Of a DNA stretch of 64,000 nucleotides, positions 20,103 to 31,989 are shown piece after piece. The position numbers and the translations under genes were made by a program. Under the pieces are notes generated by a model. The model searched no databases. It worked only from the letters and a program-made list of their open reading frames with translations, and was not told where the DNA came from. The DNA comes from Kaistia sp. 32K. Its GTDB lineage: Bacteria; Pseudomonadota; Alphaproteobacteria; Rhizobiales; Kaistiaceae. Each line of letters starts with the position of its first letter. Position 1 is the first letter of the stretch. The stretch covers positions 3,100,001 through 3,164,000 of the forward strand of contig NZ_AP024269.1 of the NCBI RefSeq assembly GCF_016629525.1, given 5' to 3'.

Positions 20103-20759
20103 ATGAAATCCGCCGTCGTCGTCTTCCCCGGCTCCAATCGCGAACGCGACATGGTCGCGGCCATCGAAAAGATCACCGGCCACCGGCCCGCCACCGTCTG
20201 GCATGGCGATCACGACCTGCCCAAGGTCGACCTGATCGTCGTCCCCGGCGGCTTCTCCTATGGCGACTATCTGCGCTCCGGCGCCATCGCCGCCCGCGAG
20301 CCGATCATGGCCGCCATCGCCCGCGAGGCGGAACGCGGCGTCGCCGTGCTCGGCGTCTGCAACGGCTTCCAGATCCTGTGCGAGGCCGGGCTGCTGCCGG
20401 GCGTGCTGATGCGCAATGCCGGCTTGAAGTTCATCTGCAAGGAAGTCGAGCTTCGCGTCGAGACGACCGATAGCCGCTTCACCCGCGGCTACGCCAAGGG
20501 CCAGGTCATCCGCTCGCCGGTAGCCCATGGCGACGGCAACTACCGCACCGACGACGAGACGCTGAAGCGGCTCCAGGGCGAGGACCGCATCGCGTTCCGC
20601 TATGTCGGCAATCCGAACGGCTCGGTCGACGACATCGCCGGCATCCTGTCGGAGAAGCGCAACATCCTCGGCATGATGCCGCATCCGGAAAACCTGATCG
20701 AGCCGCTGAACGGCGGCACCGACGGGCGGCCGCTGTTCGAGAGCCTCCTCGCAGCCTGA
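20103..20759 (+). CDS. purQ: FGAM synthase glutaminase subunit PurQ
   Basis: Class I glutamine amidotransferase that supplies ammonia to PurL. The 218-residue protein starts [15 protein letters not shown]. It has the oxyanion region [17 protein letters not shown], the nucleophile Cys in [15 protein letters not shown] (about residue 86), and the catalytic His and Glu in [11 protein letters not shown]. All triad residues are present. AGGG precedes the ATG. A gene on the other strand separates it from purL. Confidence 0.97.
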   Translation: MKSAVVVFPGSNRERDMVAAIEKITGHRPATVWHGDHDLPKVDLIVVPGGFSYGDYLRSGAIAAREPIMAAIAREAERGVAVLGVCNGFQILCEAGLLPGVLMRNAGLKFICKEVELRVETTDSRFTRGYAKGQVIRSPVAHGDGNYRTDDETLKRLQGEDRIAFRYVGNPNGSVDDIAGILSEKRNILGMMPHPENLIEPLNGGTDGRPLFESLLAA

Positions 20760-20771
20760 GCCGCCTCTGGC

Positions 20772-21164
20772 TCAGACCGTGACGGGGTAATCGGCCAGCT
20801 CGGGGCGCATCGCCTCGATGACGAAATCGACCAAAGCTTCGGGGACATCGAGATAAAACTCCCGGTCCGAATAGGCTCCGACATTCGCCTCGAGGCCACG
20901 CTGGCGCAGCCATGCGGCCAGGTCCTCGAGCGCCTGTCGCGGCGTTTCGCTCAGGAAGGACACCTGGGAGCGGCGCTTGTCCTCGTCGCGACGGGTCTCG
21001 ACGCTCTGGCAGAACTGCAGGTCGATGTTCGCGCCGGGCTGGCGCATCCAGATCACGCGCTCGGTTCGCCGGAGCTCGACGAAGCCGAGCTGCTGGATGA
21101 ACAGATCGACGATCGTCTCGAAATGCTTCGCGTCGAGACGGTTGGCGACGTGATTGAACCGCAT
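20772..21164 (-). CDS. VOC-like (glyoxalase-fold) protein, function unknown
   Basis: A 130-residue protein that starts [20 protein letters not shown] and ends with [19 protein letters not shown]. The pattern (conserved His near the start, a central strand ending LQF, and a second beta-alpha unit) looks like the vicinal-oxygen-chelate fold. I do not recognise a specific enzyme. A complete metal site is not obvious. It lies on the minus strand between purQ and purL. It could equally be a conserved protein of unassigned fold. Confidence 0.6.
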   Translation of the reverse strand: MRFNHVANRLDAKHFETIVDLFIQQLGFVELRRTERVIWMRQPGANIDLQFCQSVETRRDEDKRRSQVSFLSETPRQALEDLAAWLRQRGLEANVGAYSDREFYLDVPEALVDFVIEAMRPELADYPVTV

Positions 21165-21360
21165 TGGATTCCCCCGATTTGCCCGCCACGAGCCTCGGCG
21201 GAAATCGGCTTCAAGTCACGCGCCAAATCACGCGCGACCCTCGGCGCGGCCCCGTACCGCGCCCTGCCCGCTTCCGCCGCCTCCGCAAATTCGCCCCCGC
21301 CATTTACACACGCGACGCCGCGCTCTATCGCATCGTCGAAACATCCGCCCGAGGTTTTCC

Positions 21361-23574
<2,214 letters not shown>

Positions 23575-23613
23575 TTGGCCGGCTGCCCGGGTTTCTGGCT
23601 GAGGGGTAATTAC

Positions 23614-23847
23614 ATGGCGATGGACGCACGCGACATCGAGGCTCTCATCAAGGAGGCGCTTCCGGATGCGACGGTTACCATCCGCGATCTCGCGGGCGAC
23701 GGCGACCATTATGCTGCCGAAGTTGTGTCCGAGTCTTTTCGCGGCAAGAACCGCGTACAGCAGCACCAGATGATCTATGCTGCGCTCAAGGGAAACATGG
23801 GCGGCGTCCTCCACGCCCTGGCACTCCAGACGAGCGCGCCCGACTGA
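23614..23847 (+). CDS. BolA family protein
   Basis: A 77-residue BolA-fold protein that partners monothiol glutaredoxin to handle [2Fe-2S] clusters. It begins [19 protein letters not shown], and [27 protein letters not shown] (in pieces) contains the cluster-ligand region and the conserved RVQQHQMIY. The grxD gene lies 34 bases downstream, so the pair is almost certainly co-expressed. GAGGGG precedes the ATG. The Cys-less sequence matches the BolA2/YrbA-like type. Confidence 0.93.
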   Translation: MAMDARDIEALIKEALPDATVTIRDLAGDGDHYAAEVVSESFRGKNRVQQHQMIYAALKGNMGGVLHALALQTSAPD

Positions 23848-23881
23848 ATTCGACCGACGGTCGAGAAAAGGATGTTTTGAG

Positions 23882-24217
<336 letters not shown>

Positions 24218-24237
24218 TCCCGCTTCGCATCCGCTTC

Positions 24238-24269
24238 AAAAGGCGAGCGCACCCGCGCTCGCCTTTTTT
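24238..24269 (+). terminator. Rho-independent terminator after grxD
   Basis: A perfect ten-base stem (AGGCGAGCGC at 24241-24250 with GCGCTCGCCT at 24255-24264) is followed by six T. It marks the end of the purine-bolA-grxD run. Confidence 0.93.
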
Positions 24270-24298
24270 GTGCCTGCAGAGGGGTCGGCAGCGTCTCG

Positions 24299-24474
24299 CT
24301 GGACCCTCCTTCGAGGCTTCGCTGCGCGAAGCACCTCAGGATGATGGCCGGGGTGGCTTCGAGATCGCACCGACATCAGGTAGCCGTTCAGCAACACCGT
24401 TTCCGCGCTTCTCTCCACCACAAAACCATCATCCTGAGGTGCCCGGCAAAGCCGGGCCTCGAAGGAGGGTCCAG
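24299..24474. repeat. Family C intergenic element with inverted ends
   Basis: A 176-bp element. Left: CTGGACCCTCCTTCGAGGC, then GCACCTCAGGATGATGG. Right: CCATCATCCTGAGGTGC, then GCCTCGAAGGAGGGTCCAG. Both parts of the ends match perfectly as inverted repeats. Each end also holds an inner hairpin (GCTTCGCTGCGCGAAGC, CCCGGCAAAGCCGGG). No target duplication is visible. The rest of the 24218-24621 gap holds the grxD terminator and a stem at 24558-24595 (CGATCTACC/GGTAGATCG). Confidence 0.85.
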
Positions 24475-24621
24475 GGAACGCCGCATCCAGATCTTCTCAC
24501 GCTGCGGAACTCAAAGCCTCCAGCATCGTTAGTATCCATCAGAGCGAAATTGTCGATCGATCTACCCTTTGGCGCCGCCGAAGGCCGGTAGATCGTCGCA
24601 GATCGCGGAAGGAGAAGCGCG

Positions 24622-25137
24622 ATGTTGGATCGGATGAAGACTGTTCTGAAATCCGGCCTTGCCGTTGCTATCATCACGACATCTTTCGTCACCTTCGGAG
24701 CGCCCGCCCGAGCGGAGAGCGCCGATGGCTCATTCCAGGTCGCCCAGAACTGGAATGGCGGAAACGGCAACTGGAACGGCAACTGGCGTCACGGCTGGCG
24801 CGGCGGCGGGCATGGCTGGAACCGTGGCGGCTGGAACGGTGGTGGTTGGAATGGCGGCGGCTGGAACGGTGGTGGTTGGAATGGCGGCGGCTGGAATGGC
24901 GGCGGCTACTACTATCACGACAACAACAACTGGGCCGGCGCCGCGGCTGCGGCGGGTATCATCGGCCTTGCGACCGGCGCCATCATCGCCAATTCGGCAA
25001 ACCAGCAGCGCTATTATTCCGGCGGGTATGGCGGCGACTACATCTCCTATTGCTCGAGCCGCTACCGCTCGTTCAACCCCAACACCGGCACTTTCACTGG
25101 CTATGACGGCTACCAGCATCGCTGCGTGATGCCCTGA
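24622..25137 (+). CDS. BA14K family secreted glycine-rich protein
   Basis: A 171-residue exported protein with a signal peptide ending about residue 31 (GAPARA-ES). Five perfect WNGGG repeats follow (residues 71-95), then a hydrophobic Ala/Gly segment (105-123). The C-terminal domain YCSSRYRSFNPNTGTFTGYDGYQHRC has two Cys and matches the BA14K domain named after a Brucella immunoreactive antigen. It probably sits in the periplasm or envelope. The ATG follows GGAAGGAG. Confidence 0.85.
   Translation: MLDRMKTVLKSGLAVAIITTSFVTFGAPARAESADGSFQVAQNWNGGNGNWNGNWRHGWRGGGHGWNRGGWNGGGWNGGGWNGGGWNGGGWNGGGYYYHDNNNWAGAAAAAGIIGLATGAIIANSANQQRYYSGGYGGDYISYCSSRYRSFNPNTGTFTGYDGYQHRCVMP
24832..24906 (+). repeat. 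In-gene tandem repeat encoding WNGGG units
   Basis: Five in-frame 15-base units within the BA14K gene. The codons alternate between GGTGGTTGGAAT and GGCGGCTGGAAC versions, giving a 30-base higher-order repeat. Slippage here would change the length without breaking the frame. Confidence 0.8.
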
Positions 25138-25353
25138 CCGCCATCCGGCAAAGAGCCCGAGCCGAAGCATTCATCGATAGCCCAGAGGGCGGCGCAAGGG
25201 CTCCGCCCTTCTCTTGCGCGCTCCCATGCGCGCGCCATCGTTAAGTATTGTTAAGAATTCAGAAACTTGGTTTTTCGCCGTCAATACCTACGCTTTAGGA
25301 GGTGACGGGGAGTTCATTGCGCGATCGAAGGTGACCCATCAAAAGGAGATTCC

Positions 25354-25893
25354 ATGATGGCCAGCTTCAGAACTTTCCTTCACCTCGGCATCCTGGCCGC
25401 AGTCCTCGGTGCCGGATCCATCGCCACCGCCAGCGTCTCCGAAGCCCGCCACAGTATCGATGGCGGCGGCGGCATGGGTGGCAGCAGCATGGGCGGCAGT
25501 AGCATGGGCCACGGCGGCATGAGCGGCGGCGGCATGACCGGCACGAGCATGGGCGGCAGCGGCCACACGCATGGCAGCTCCGGCATGGGCAGCTCCGGGA
25601 TGGGCGGCTCCGGAATGGGCGGCTCCGGCGGCGCTCCCGGACGGGTCAGCCAGGGCAACATGCACGGCACGATGCATGGCCACACGGGGCACGGCCCGTT
25701 CGTCGTCAATCCGGTCCAGGTCAACCCGCTTGACCCGAGATCGCTCCTCTTGAGGGGCGCCCTGGGCGGTGGCGGCTACAGCTCCGGCTATTCCGGAAGC
25801 TATTCGAGCTATAGCGACAATTATGGTTGCGCCTTCCCGTACCAGCTCGCCTATTCGAGCCGGACCGGCATGCCGGTCTGCACGTCGCAATAG
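25354..25893 (+). CDS. Secreted Gly/Ser/Met/His-rich low-complexity protein
   Basis: A 179-residue protein I do not recognise. Residues 1-32 look like a signal peptide (LGILAAVLGAGSIATASVSEA). Residues 36-115 consist of short GGSSMGG, GSSGMGG and MHGTMHGHTGHG units, rich in Met and His. A Gly/Ser/Tyr stretch follows. The end, NYGCAFPYQLAYSSRTGMPVC, holds two Cys. Met/His clusters can bind copper or similar metals, but this is only a guess. AAAAGGAGA precedes the ATGATG start. A bidirectional terminator follows. Confidence 0.7.
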   Translation: MMASFRTFLHLGILAAVLGAGSIATASVSEARHSIDGGGGMGGSSMGGSSMGHGGMSGGGMTGTSMGGSGHTHGSSGMGSSGMGGSGMGGSGGAPGRVSQGNMHGTMHGHTGHGPFVVNPVQVNPLDPRSLLLRGALGGGGYSSGYSGSYSSYSDNYGCAFPYQLAYSSRTGMPVCTSQ

Positions 25894-25910
25894 CTGAACC
25901 AGCAACAACC

Positions 25911-25940
25911 AGGCCCGGCGGCTGGTCCGCCGGGCCTTTT
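25911..25940. terminator. Terminator shared by convergent genes
   Basis: A perfect ten-base stem (AGGCCCGGCG/CGCCGGGCCT) with a seven-base loop and TTTT on the plus strand. It overlaps the last bases of ttcA, whose stop codon is at 25939-25941, so it mainly serves the plus-strand gene. Confidence 0.85.
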
Positions 25941-26820
25941 ATCGTTTGCCGACCAGGCTTTCGAAATCGAACAGGTTCCGGTCGAGCAGGTGCGACGGGT
26001 TGGTCCTGCCCAGCGCCTTCAGCATGGTTTCCTTGCGGCCGGGCGTCGCTTTCTCCCAATCCGCCAGCATCTGCTTGATGACGTTGCGCTGCAGCCCTTC
26101 CTGCGAGCCGCAGAGGTCGCAGGGGATGATCGGAAACTGCATCGCCGTCGCGAAGCGGGCAATATCGTCCTCCGCCGCATAGGCGAGCGGGCGCAGCACC
26201 AGCGTCTCGCCATCCTCGTTCAGCAGCTTCGGCGGCATGGTCGCGAGCTTGCCGCCATGGAAGAGGTTCAGGAAGAACGTCTCGAGGATGTCCTCGCGGT
26301 GATGCCCGAGCACGACCGCCTGGCAGCCCTCTTCCCGCGCCACCCGGTAGAGGTGGCCGCGCCGAAGCCGCGAGCAGAGCGCGCAATAGGTCTTGCCGGC
26401 CGGAATCTTCGAGGTGACGATCGAATAGGTGTCCTGCCGCTCGATCCGATGCGGCACGCCGAGCTCGGTCAGATAGTTGGGCAGCACGTCGGCCGGAAAG
26501 CCCGGCTGGGCCTGGTCGAGATTGCAGGCGAGCAAGTCGACCGGCAGCATGCCGCGCCATTTCAAATCGAGCAGCAGCGCCAGCAGCGTGTAGGAATCCT
26601 TGCCGCCAGAGAGGCAGACGAGCCAGCGATCGCCCGGCCGGACCATGGCGAAATCGTCGAGCGCCTGCCGCACCTGCCGGATCAGCCGCTTGCGCAGCTT
26701 GCCGAACTCGACCGTGTCCGGCCCCTTGCGGAACATCGGATGGCAGGCGTCGTCAGCCGGATCTGCGTCGGTCGGATCGACATCGCGCTCGATCACCTGG
26801 GACGCGATCACATGGGACAT
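25939..26820 (-). CDS. ttcA: tRNA 2-thiocytidine(32) synthetase TtcA
   Basis: Adds sulfur to cytidine 32 of certain tRNAs, using ATP and an iron-sulfur cluster. The 293-residue protein has the PP-loop [13 protein letters not shown], then [10 protein letters not shown] (first CxxC), [19 protein letters not shown] and [13 protein letters not shown] (second CxxC). These are the defining TtcA features. I chose the ATG at 26820, nine bases after GAGGAG; the frame is open to 26877. An EamA transporter gene lies upstream on the same strand. Confidence 0.95.
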   Translation of the reverse strand: MSHVIASQVIERDVDPTDADPADDACHPMFRKGPDTVEFGKLRKRLIRQVRQALDDFAMVRPGDRWLVCLSGGKDSYTLLALLLDLKWRGMLPVDLLACNLDQAQPGFPADVLPNYLTELGVPHRIERQDTYSIVTSKIPAGKTYCALCSRLRRGHLYRVAREEGCQAVVLGHHREDILETFFLNLFHGGKLATMPPKLLNEDGETLVLRPLAYAAEDDIARFATAMQFPIIPCDLCGSQEGLQRNVIKQMLADWEKATPGRKETMLKALGRTNPSHLLDRNLFDFESLVGKR

Positions 26821-26914
26821 GGACAGGAACTCCTCGGAAATCGGCTCCCTTGTGCCCGGATGCGGGCGCCGGCGCAACGAGGAAACTGCCCGCCCCTCTG
26901 TCCGCTCCTTGCGA

Positions 26915-27808
26915 CTACCGCCGGCGGGTCAGGTTGACGATCAGCACGCCGCCGATCGACATGGCGCCGCCGAGGAGCCCGACGACGGACGGCACCTCGC
27001 CGAGCCAGAGAAAGCCGATCAGCGTCGCCGTCGGCGGGATACAGTAGAGGAAGTTGGACGCCTGCGCCGCCGGGAAGCGCTTCAGCGCGATCGCCCAGGT
27101 CAGGTAGCCGATGACGGTCGGCAGCACGACGAGATAGGCGATCGACCCGACCACGAGCGGCGGCGCCACCTTGAGCGCGGCGATGGTTTCCGGGATCGCC
27201 AGGGTTAACGGAAGGCTACCAAGCAGGAGCACCCAGGCGGTTACCGCCAGCGCCGGCATGCGGCCGAGCAGCGGCTTCTGCAGGATGGTCGAGATCGATG
27301 TGCACACCGCCGCGCCGAGGATCAGCAGCGCCCCGACATTGAGCCCCAGCCCGTCGCCGCTGCCATAGGCGATGAAGCCGACGCCGAGGAACGATACCAG
27401 CGTGCCGATCCAGCCGCCTGGCCCGAATCGCTCGCCGAGCAGCGGCATGGCGATCAACGCCACCAGGATCGGATTGATCTGGATGATGAAGGCCGCCGGC
27501 CCCGCCGCGATGGTCTGCTCGCCGGTGTTGAGCAACACCGCATAGGCCGAGATGAACAGGACGCCGATGACGACGAGCCGGACGAAATCGCGCCGCGACG
27601 GCAGCGGCGGCCGGGCGATGAGCAGATAGAGGCCCGCGGGGACAGCGGCGGAAAGGTAGCGCGCCGCGGCGAGCTCGACCGGCGTCAGCGCCGTCAGGCC
27701 GACGCGGATCGCGGCGAAGGCGGACGCCCAGCCGACGATCGTCGTCGCGATGGCGGCGAGCCCGACCCAATCGGCGCCACCCCGGCTTTCACTTACGGCT
27801 TCGGTCAT
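26915..27808 (-). CDS. EamA (DMT) family transporter
   Basis: An inner-membrane protein of 297 residues with ten hydrophobic segments, made of two EamA repeats. The first repeat holds [24 protein letters not shown] and [15 protein letters not shown]; the second ends with [24 protein letters not shown]. Such proteins export metabolites or amino acids; the substrate here is unknown. The ATG at 27808 follows GGGGAAA. The gap of 94 bases before ttcA may permit co-transcription. Confidence 0.88.
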   Translation of the reverse strand: MTEAVSESRGGADWVGLAAIATTIVGWASAFAAIRVGLTALTPVELAAARYLSAAVPAGLYLLIARPPLPSRRDFVRLVVIGVLFISAYAVLLNTGEQTIAAGPAAFIIQINPILVALIAMPLLGERFGPGGWIGTLVSFLGVGFIAYGSGDGLGLNVGALLILGAAVCTSISTILQKPLLGRMPALAVTAWVLLLGSLPLTLAIPETIAALKVAPPLVVGSIAYLVVLPTVIGYLTWAIALKRFPAAQASNFLYCIPPTATLIGFLWLGEVPSVVGLLGGAMSIGGVLIVNLTRRR

Positions 27809-27893
27809 GATTTCCCCGACGTAATTGGCCACTCTTGATACGCCCGGGCCCAGCCGTTTCGAAGAGCAGAAATGCCGCCGATGGGGGTAAATA

Positions 27894-27924
27894 AAGAAAA
27901 GGCCGCCCGAAGGCGGCCTTTTCC
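27894..27924 (-). terminator. Rho-independent terminator after rpsD
   Basis: The stem AAAAGGCCGCCC/GGGCGGCCTTTT (one unpaired base, GAA-type loop) is flanked by T on the minus strand and by further A on the plus strand. It lies 22 bases past the rpsD stop codon and may also work on the other strand. Confidence 0.9.
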
Positions 27925-27946
27925 AGAACTCGATGACGCTGACGGA

Positions 27947-28564
27947 TCAGCGCGAATAGAATTCGACGACCAGGTTCGGTTCCATGTGAACCGGATACGG
28001 CACGTCGGCGAGAGCCGGCACGCGCGCGAACTTGGCGGTCATCTTGTGATGATCGGCTTCGATGTAGTCGGGAACGTCACGCTCGGCGAGCTGGGTCGCC
28101 TCGAGGACGATCGTCAGCTGACGCGAAGCTTCCTTGACCTCGATCACATCGCCGACCTTCGCCTGGAAGGACGGAATGTTGACGCGGCGGCCGTTGACCT
28201 TGATGTGACCGTGCGAGATGAACTGGCGCGCGGCGAACACGGTCGGGACGAACTTGGCGCGATAGACGATCGCGTCCAGACGGCACTCGAGGAGGCCGAT
28301 CAGGTTCTCCGACGAATCGCCCTTGCGACGGGTCGCATCGGCATAGATCTTCCGGAACTGCTTCTCGGAGATGTTGCCGTAGTAGCCCTTGAGCTTCTGC
28401 TTGGCGCGGAGCTGGGTACCGTAGTCGGAAACCTTGCCCTTACGACGCTGGCCGTGCTGGCCGGGGCCGTATTCGCGCTTGTTGACCGGAGACTTGGGAC
28501 GACCCCAGAGGTTTTCGCCAAGACGGCGGTCAATCTTGTGTTTGGACGAAGCACGCTTCGACAT
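27947..28564 (-). CDS. rpsD: 30S ribosomal protein S4
   Basis: Primary 16S rRNA-binding protein that starts assembly of the 30S body. The 205-residue protein begins [29 protein letters not shown] in pieces, followed by [17 protein letters not shown] and the S4 RNA-binding domain ([18 protein letters not shown]). It ends [14 protein letters not shown] precedes the ATG. As in other alphaproteobacteria it stands alone rather than in the alpha operon. The 200-bp upstream region holds no gene. Confidence 0.98.
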   Translation of the reverse strand: MSKRASSKHKIDRRLGENLWGRPKSPVNKREYGPGQHGQRRKGKVSDYGTQLRAKQKLKGYYGNISEKQFRKIYADATRRKGDSSENLIGLLECRLDAIVYRAKFVPTVFAARQFISHGHIKVNGRRVNIPSFQAKVGDVIEVKEASRQLTIVLEATQLAERDVPDYIEADHHKMTAKFARVPALADVPYPVHMEPNLVVEFYSR

Positions 28565-28767
28565 CGCATATCCCTTGGATACGAGTTACAGGGACACGTG
28601 CCCTCCTCTGCCGGCTTTTGGGGCCGGCCGACAGGAAACGCAGAACGTTTCCGCGGGTGCGTGAAATACCGCGCCGGCCCGAACGAGCCAACGCGATGGG
28701 CCGGGGTGTAGAGGAGAAGGCGGGGCGAGTCAAACTCGAATGCCTGGTTCGCCGGCTCAGGCGAAGC

Positions 28768-29763
28768 TCAACCCGGGACGCGGCGGATATCCGCCTCCCA
28801 CGCCGTCAGCATTTCCATGATCTCGATCGAATCGGCCGGGCGCGGCGAAGGCCGTTCGGCCTGCCTGCGGCCGGCCGCCAGGCTGCGCTCGACCATGCGG
28901 ACCTGATGAAGGAAGGCGTCCGTGTCGCTCTCGACGACGATCTCTTCGCTCGTGCCGTCGAAGCCGGTGAAGAGCAGCCGGCTGGCGCCCGCCTGAGGCA
29001 GCCACGGATTGTCGAGGAAGCGCAGGCTGCCCTTGTCGCCGACGACGATGAACTCCGGATACATGCCGTAGGTCTCGGCAGTCTGGACAGTCGCCAGAAT
29101 GCCGTTGGCGAAGCGAACCACGAGCGCCGCCTCGCTGACATTGCCGTCATGCGCCGAGATCGTGCCGGTTGCGGTCTGGCTCCGGTCCCGGAACGCGCCT
29201 TCGCCGCCCACGGTCTGCACCGCGAGCTGCAACAGCGATACCGGATAGCAGCCGAGATTATAGAGCGTGCCGCGCCCGTGCGGATTGACCACCTGCCAGA
29301 TGTCGGCGGCATAGTTCGCATGGATCGACTTCACCGTGCCGAGGCGCCCGTCGCGCAGGATCTCGACGAAGCGGGCGATCAGCGGATGGGCGAGATACAT
29401 CAGCCCTTCGACGAAGAAGACGTCGTTCGTCGCGACGGCCTCGACCAGCGCCTGGCTCTTCTCCATGTCGACGGAAAGCGACTTCTCGCTCAGCACCGCC
29501 TTGCCGCCCCGCGCCGCCGCGGCCACCGCCTCGTGGTGCACATGGTTCGGCAGACCGACATAGACAACGTCAACGGAGGGATCCGCCAGCATCTCGGCGG
29601 CATCGCCATAGGCCTTTTCGCCGCCGAACCGGGCGCTGAACGCCTCGGCGCGGGCGAGATCGCGCCCCGCGACGGCGGCAAGGCGCGAGCCCGGGCTCTG
29701 TCGGATCGCCGCCGCGACCGTATCGGAGATGAACCCCGTTCCGAGAATGCCCCAACCGATCAT
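28768..29763 (-). CDS. Gfo/Idh/MocA family oxidoreductase
   Basis: A 331-residue NAD(P)-dependent sugar or polyol dehydrogenase-like protein. The nucleotide fold is WGILGTGFISDTVAAAI, followed by DVVYVGLPNHVHHE. The catalytic Lys lies in VLSEKSLSV; the usual EKP motif reads EKS here. The C-terminal domain carries GRGTLYNLGCYPVSLLQL, with the His/Asp region of the family partly recognisable. GGGGGAG precedes the ATG. No sugar genes are adjacent, so the substrate is unknown. Confidence 0.88.
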   Translation of the reverse strand: MIGWGILGTGFISDTVAAAIRQSPGSRLAAVAGRDLARAEAFSARFGGEKAYGDAAEMLADPSVDVVYVGLPNHVHHEAVAAAARGGKAVLSEKSLSVDMEKSQALVEAVATNDVFFVEGLMYLAHPLIARFVEILRDGRLGTVKSIHANYAADIWQVVNPHGRGTLYNLGCYPVSLLQLAVQTVGGEGAFRDRSQTATGTISAHDGNVSEAALVVRFANGILATVQTAETYGMYPEFIVVGDKGSLRFLDNPWLPQAGASRLLFTGFDGTSEEIVVESDTDAFLHQVRMVERSLAAGRRQAERPSPRPADSIEIMEMLTAWEADIRRVPG

Positions 29764-29951
29764 CGTCTCCCCCCATGCTGCCTGCGCGTGCTTCTAGCGC
29801 CGCGCCAGGCTCCGGAACAGGGGGAGCCGTTTAATGTATCGTTCCTCACAAAAAAGAGCGTGCCGACCTTCCCGAGTGCGCTCCGGCCTCCCACATAGGC
29901 CGAATACCCGCCAAGACACGCTGCCAAGACACTCTCCCGCCGGACGGTTCC

Positions 29952-30956
29952 ATGCCAACGCACCTCGACATTCCGCTCTCCGTTCTCGACCTCGCCCCGG
30001 TTCGCCAGGACGGAACCGTCGCCGACGCGCTCGCCCGCTCGCTCGACCTTGCCCGCCATGTCGAGAGGCTCGGCTTCAACCGCTTCTGGGTCGCCGAGCA
30101 TCACAACATGCCGGGCATCGCGAGCTCCGCGACCTCGGTGTTGATCGGCTACATCGCCGGCGGCACCTCGACCATTCGCGTCGGTTCCGGCGGCATCATG
30201 CTGCCGAACCATGCGCCGCTCGTCATTGCCGAGCAGTTCGGCACGCTGGAAGCGCTCTATCCCGGCCGCATCGACCTCGGCCTCGGCCGCGCCCCGGGCA
30301 CGGATCCGCTGACGATGCGCGCGTTGCGCCGCGACCTCGCCGACGACGACAACGCCTTTCCGAAGAACGTGCAGGAATTGCTGGCCTATCTGGCGCCGGC
30401 GGTGGAGGGCCAGAAGGTCCGCGCCGTTCCCGGCGCCGGCTCCAACGTGCCGGTCTGGCTGCTCGGCTCCTCGACCTTCAGCGCGCAGCTCGCCGGCCTG
30501 CTCGGCCTGCCCTTCGCCTTCGCCAGCCATTTCGCGCCGATGCGCCTGATGGAGGCGCTCGACACATATCGGCACTTCTTCCGCGCCTCTGAATATCTGG
30601 AGAAGCCGCATGCGATGATCGGCGTCCCCGTCATCGCCGCGCCGACCGACGAGGAGGCGCATCACCTGGCGACGACCCAGTACCAGCGCCTGATCAATCT
30701 GGTGCGCGGCCGCCCGACGACCCTGATGCCGCCGGTCGACAGCATGGATGGCCTCTGGGACCCGCGCGAGGAAGCCTATGTCCGCTCGCATCTCGGCGTC
30801 GCGGTCATCGGCGGGCCCGACCGGGTGCGCGACGGCCTCAAGGCTCTCGTCGAGCGCACCGGCGCCGACGAGCTGATGATCAGCTCGGATTTCTACGAAC
30901 ATGCGCACCGGCTGCGCTCGTTCGAAATCGTTAAAAAAGCGACAACGGCCCCCTGA
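29952..30956 (+). CDS. LLM-class flavin-dependent oxidoreductase (MsnO8-type)
   Basis: A 334-residue luciferase-like monooxygenase fold, without the light-producing partner. The start [15 protein letters not shown], then [22 protein letters not shown] in pieces, [15 protein letters not shown] and [14 protein letters not shown] place it in the LuxAB-like group often called MsnO8 or YhbW. These enzymes use FMN or F420, with unknown substrates. The flavin reductase at 2833-3330 is a conceivable but unproven partner. The next gene starts 52 bases downstream. Confidence 0.88.
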   Translation: MPTHLDIPLSVLDLAPVRQDGTVADALARSLDLARHVERLGFNRFWVAEHHNMPGIASSATSVLIGYIAGGTSTIRVGSGGIMLPNHAPLVIAEQFGTLEALYPGRIDLGLGRAPGTDPLTMRALRRDLADDDNAFPKNVQELLAYLAPAVEGQKVRAVPGAGSNVPVWLLGSSTFSAQLAGLLGLPFAFASHFAPMRLMEALDTYRHFFRASEYLEKPHAMIGVPVIAAPTDEEAHHLATTQYQRLINLVRGRPTTLMPPVDSMDGLWDPREEAYVRSHLGVAVIGGPDRVRDGLKALVERTGADELMISSDFYEHAHRLRSFEIVKKATTAP

Positions 30957-31008
30957 TGCTGTATGGATCTCGGCAATTCGCATCGGGAATGGACCCCAAG
31001 GCTCCGTC

Positions 31009-31989
31009 GTGCCGCAACCGCAAGTGACCATCGTCGTCCCGGTCTTCAATGAAGCCGCCGGACTGCCCCAGTTCTTTGAAGAAGTCCGTGCCGTCATCGA
31101 CGGGATTCGCGACATCGCCTGGACCGTCCTGTTCGTCGACGACGGCTCCAGCGACGGGACGCGCGCGGCGATCCGGGCGCTCAACGCCGCCGATGGACGA
31201 TTCCAGGGCCTGGCGCTCTCCCGCAATTTCGGCAAGGAGACGGCGATCGCCGCCGGCCTGCGCCATGCGCGCGGCGATGCCGTCATTCTCATGGACGGGG
31301 ATCTCGAGCACCCGCCGACGACCATCCCGACCTTCGTCGAGAACTGGCTCGCCGGCTACAAGATCGTCTTCGGCAAGCGGATCGACAAGGAAACGCAGTC
31401 GCCCCTGCGGCGCTTCTATTCGAAGGCCTTCCACGGCGTCTTCAGCGCCATCGCCCAGCCACGCATCCCGGCCGGCGCGGTCGACTTCCTGCTGATGGAT
31501 CGTCAGGCGGTCGACGCCATGAACCAGCTCGGCGAGCGCACGCGCTTCAGCAAGGGGCTCTATGCCTGGATCGGCTTCCGGTCGACCACCGTGCCCTTCT
31601 TGGTCGGCGATCGCAGCGCCGGGCGATCGAGCTGGCGCTTCCGTTCGCTCGCCCGCTTCGCCGTGGACGGCATCGTCTCGTTCTCGTCCGTGCCGCTCAA
31701 GGTCTGGTCCTATCTCGGCCTGGTGATCTCGGCCTTCGCGATCGTCTATGCCGGCATCTTCATGATCCGCACGCTGATCTTCGGTGCGGATGTGCCCGGC
31801 TTCCCCACCCTCGTCGTCTCGATCATGGTGTTCTCCGGCGTCCAGCTGATCTCGCTCGGCGTGCTCGGCGAATATGTCGCCCGCATCTATGACGAGGTGA
31901 AGGGAAGGCCGCTGTTCCTCGTCGAGGAGACCATCGGCGACGACACCACCGGCCAGCAGAGCGAACCCCGCGTGCGGCGCATCGCCTGA
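31009..31989 (+). CDS. GT2 polyprenyl-phosphate sugar transferase (GtrB/ArnC/FlmF2-like)
   Basis: A 326-residue family 2 glycosyltransferase that should load a sugar onto a polyprenyl phosphate at the inner membrane. It starts VTIVVPVFNEAAGLP. It has LFVDDGSSDGT, the metal-binding DGD (residues 96-98) and KRIDKETQSPLRR. Two C-terminal membrane helices lie at about 234-258 and 266-289, ending LGEYVARIYDEVKGRP. The GTG at 31009, eight bases after AAGG, gives the usual N-terminus. Its stop overlaps the ChbG-like gene, then GtrA, forming a three-gene operon. Confidence 0.9.
   Translation: MPQPQVTIVVPVFNEAAGLPQFFEEVRAVIDGIRDIAWTVLFVDDGSSDGTRAAIRALNAADGRFQGLALSRNFGKETAIAAGLRHARGDAVILMDGDLEHPPTTIPTFVENWLAGYKIVFGKRIDKETQSPLRRFYSKAFHGVFSAIAQPRIPAGAVDFLLMDRQAVDAMNQLGERTRFSKGLYAWIGFRSTTVPFLVGDRSAGRSSWRFRSLARFAVDGIVSFSSVPLKVWSYLGLVISAFAIVYAGIFMIRTLIFGADVPGFPTLVVSIMVFSGVQLISLGVLGEYVARIYDEVKGRPLFLVEETIGDDTTGQQSEPRVRRIA

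Noticed and set aside
24832-24906. Regular short repeats that might suggest a CRISPR-like array
   Set aside because: They are in-frame coding repeats within the BA14K gene, with no spacers.
25241-25254. TTAA-N6-TTAA, like a CtrA site, before the Met/His-rich protein gene
   Set aside because: The known CtrA site has seven bases between the TTAA halves; here there are six, and no other support exists.
30901-31008. Upstream extension of the GT2 gene into the LLM oxidoreductase gene
   Set aside because: The family starts just before VTIVVPVFNE, which the GTG at 31009 provides.
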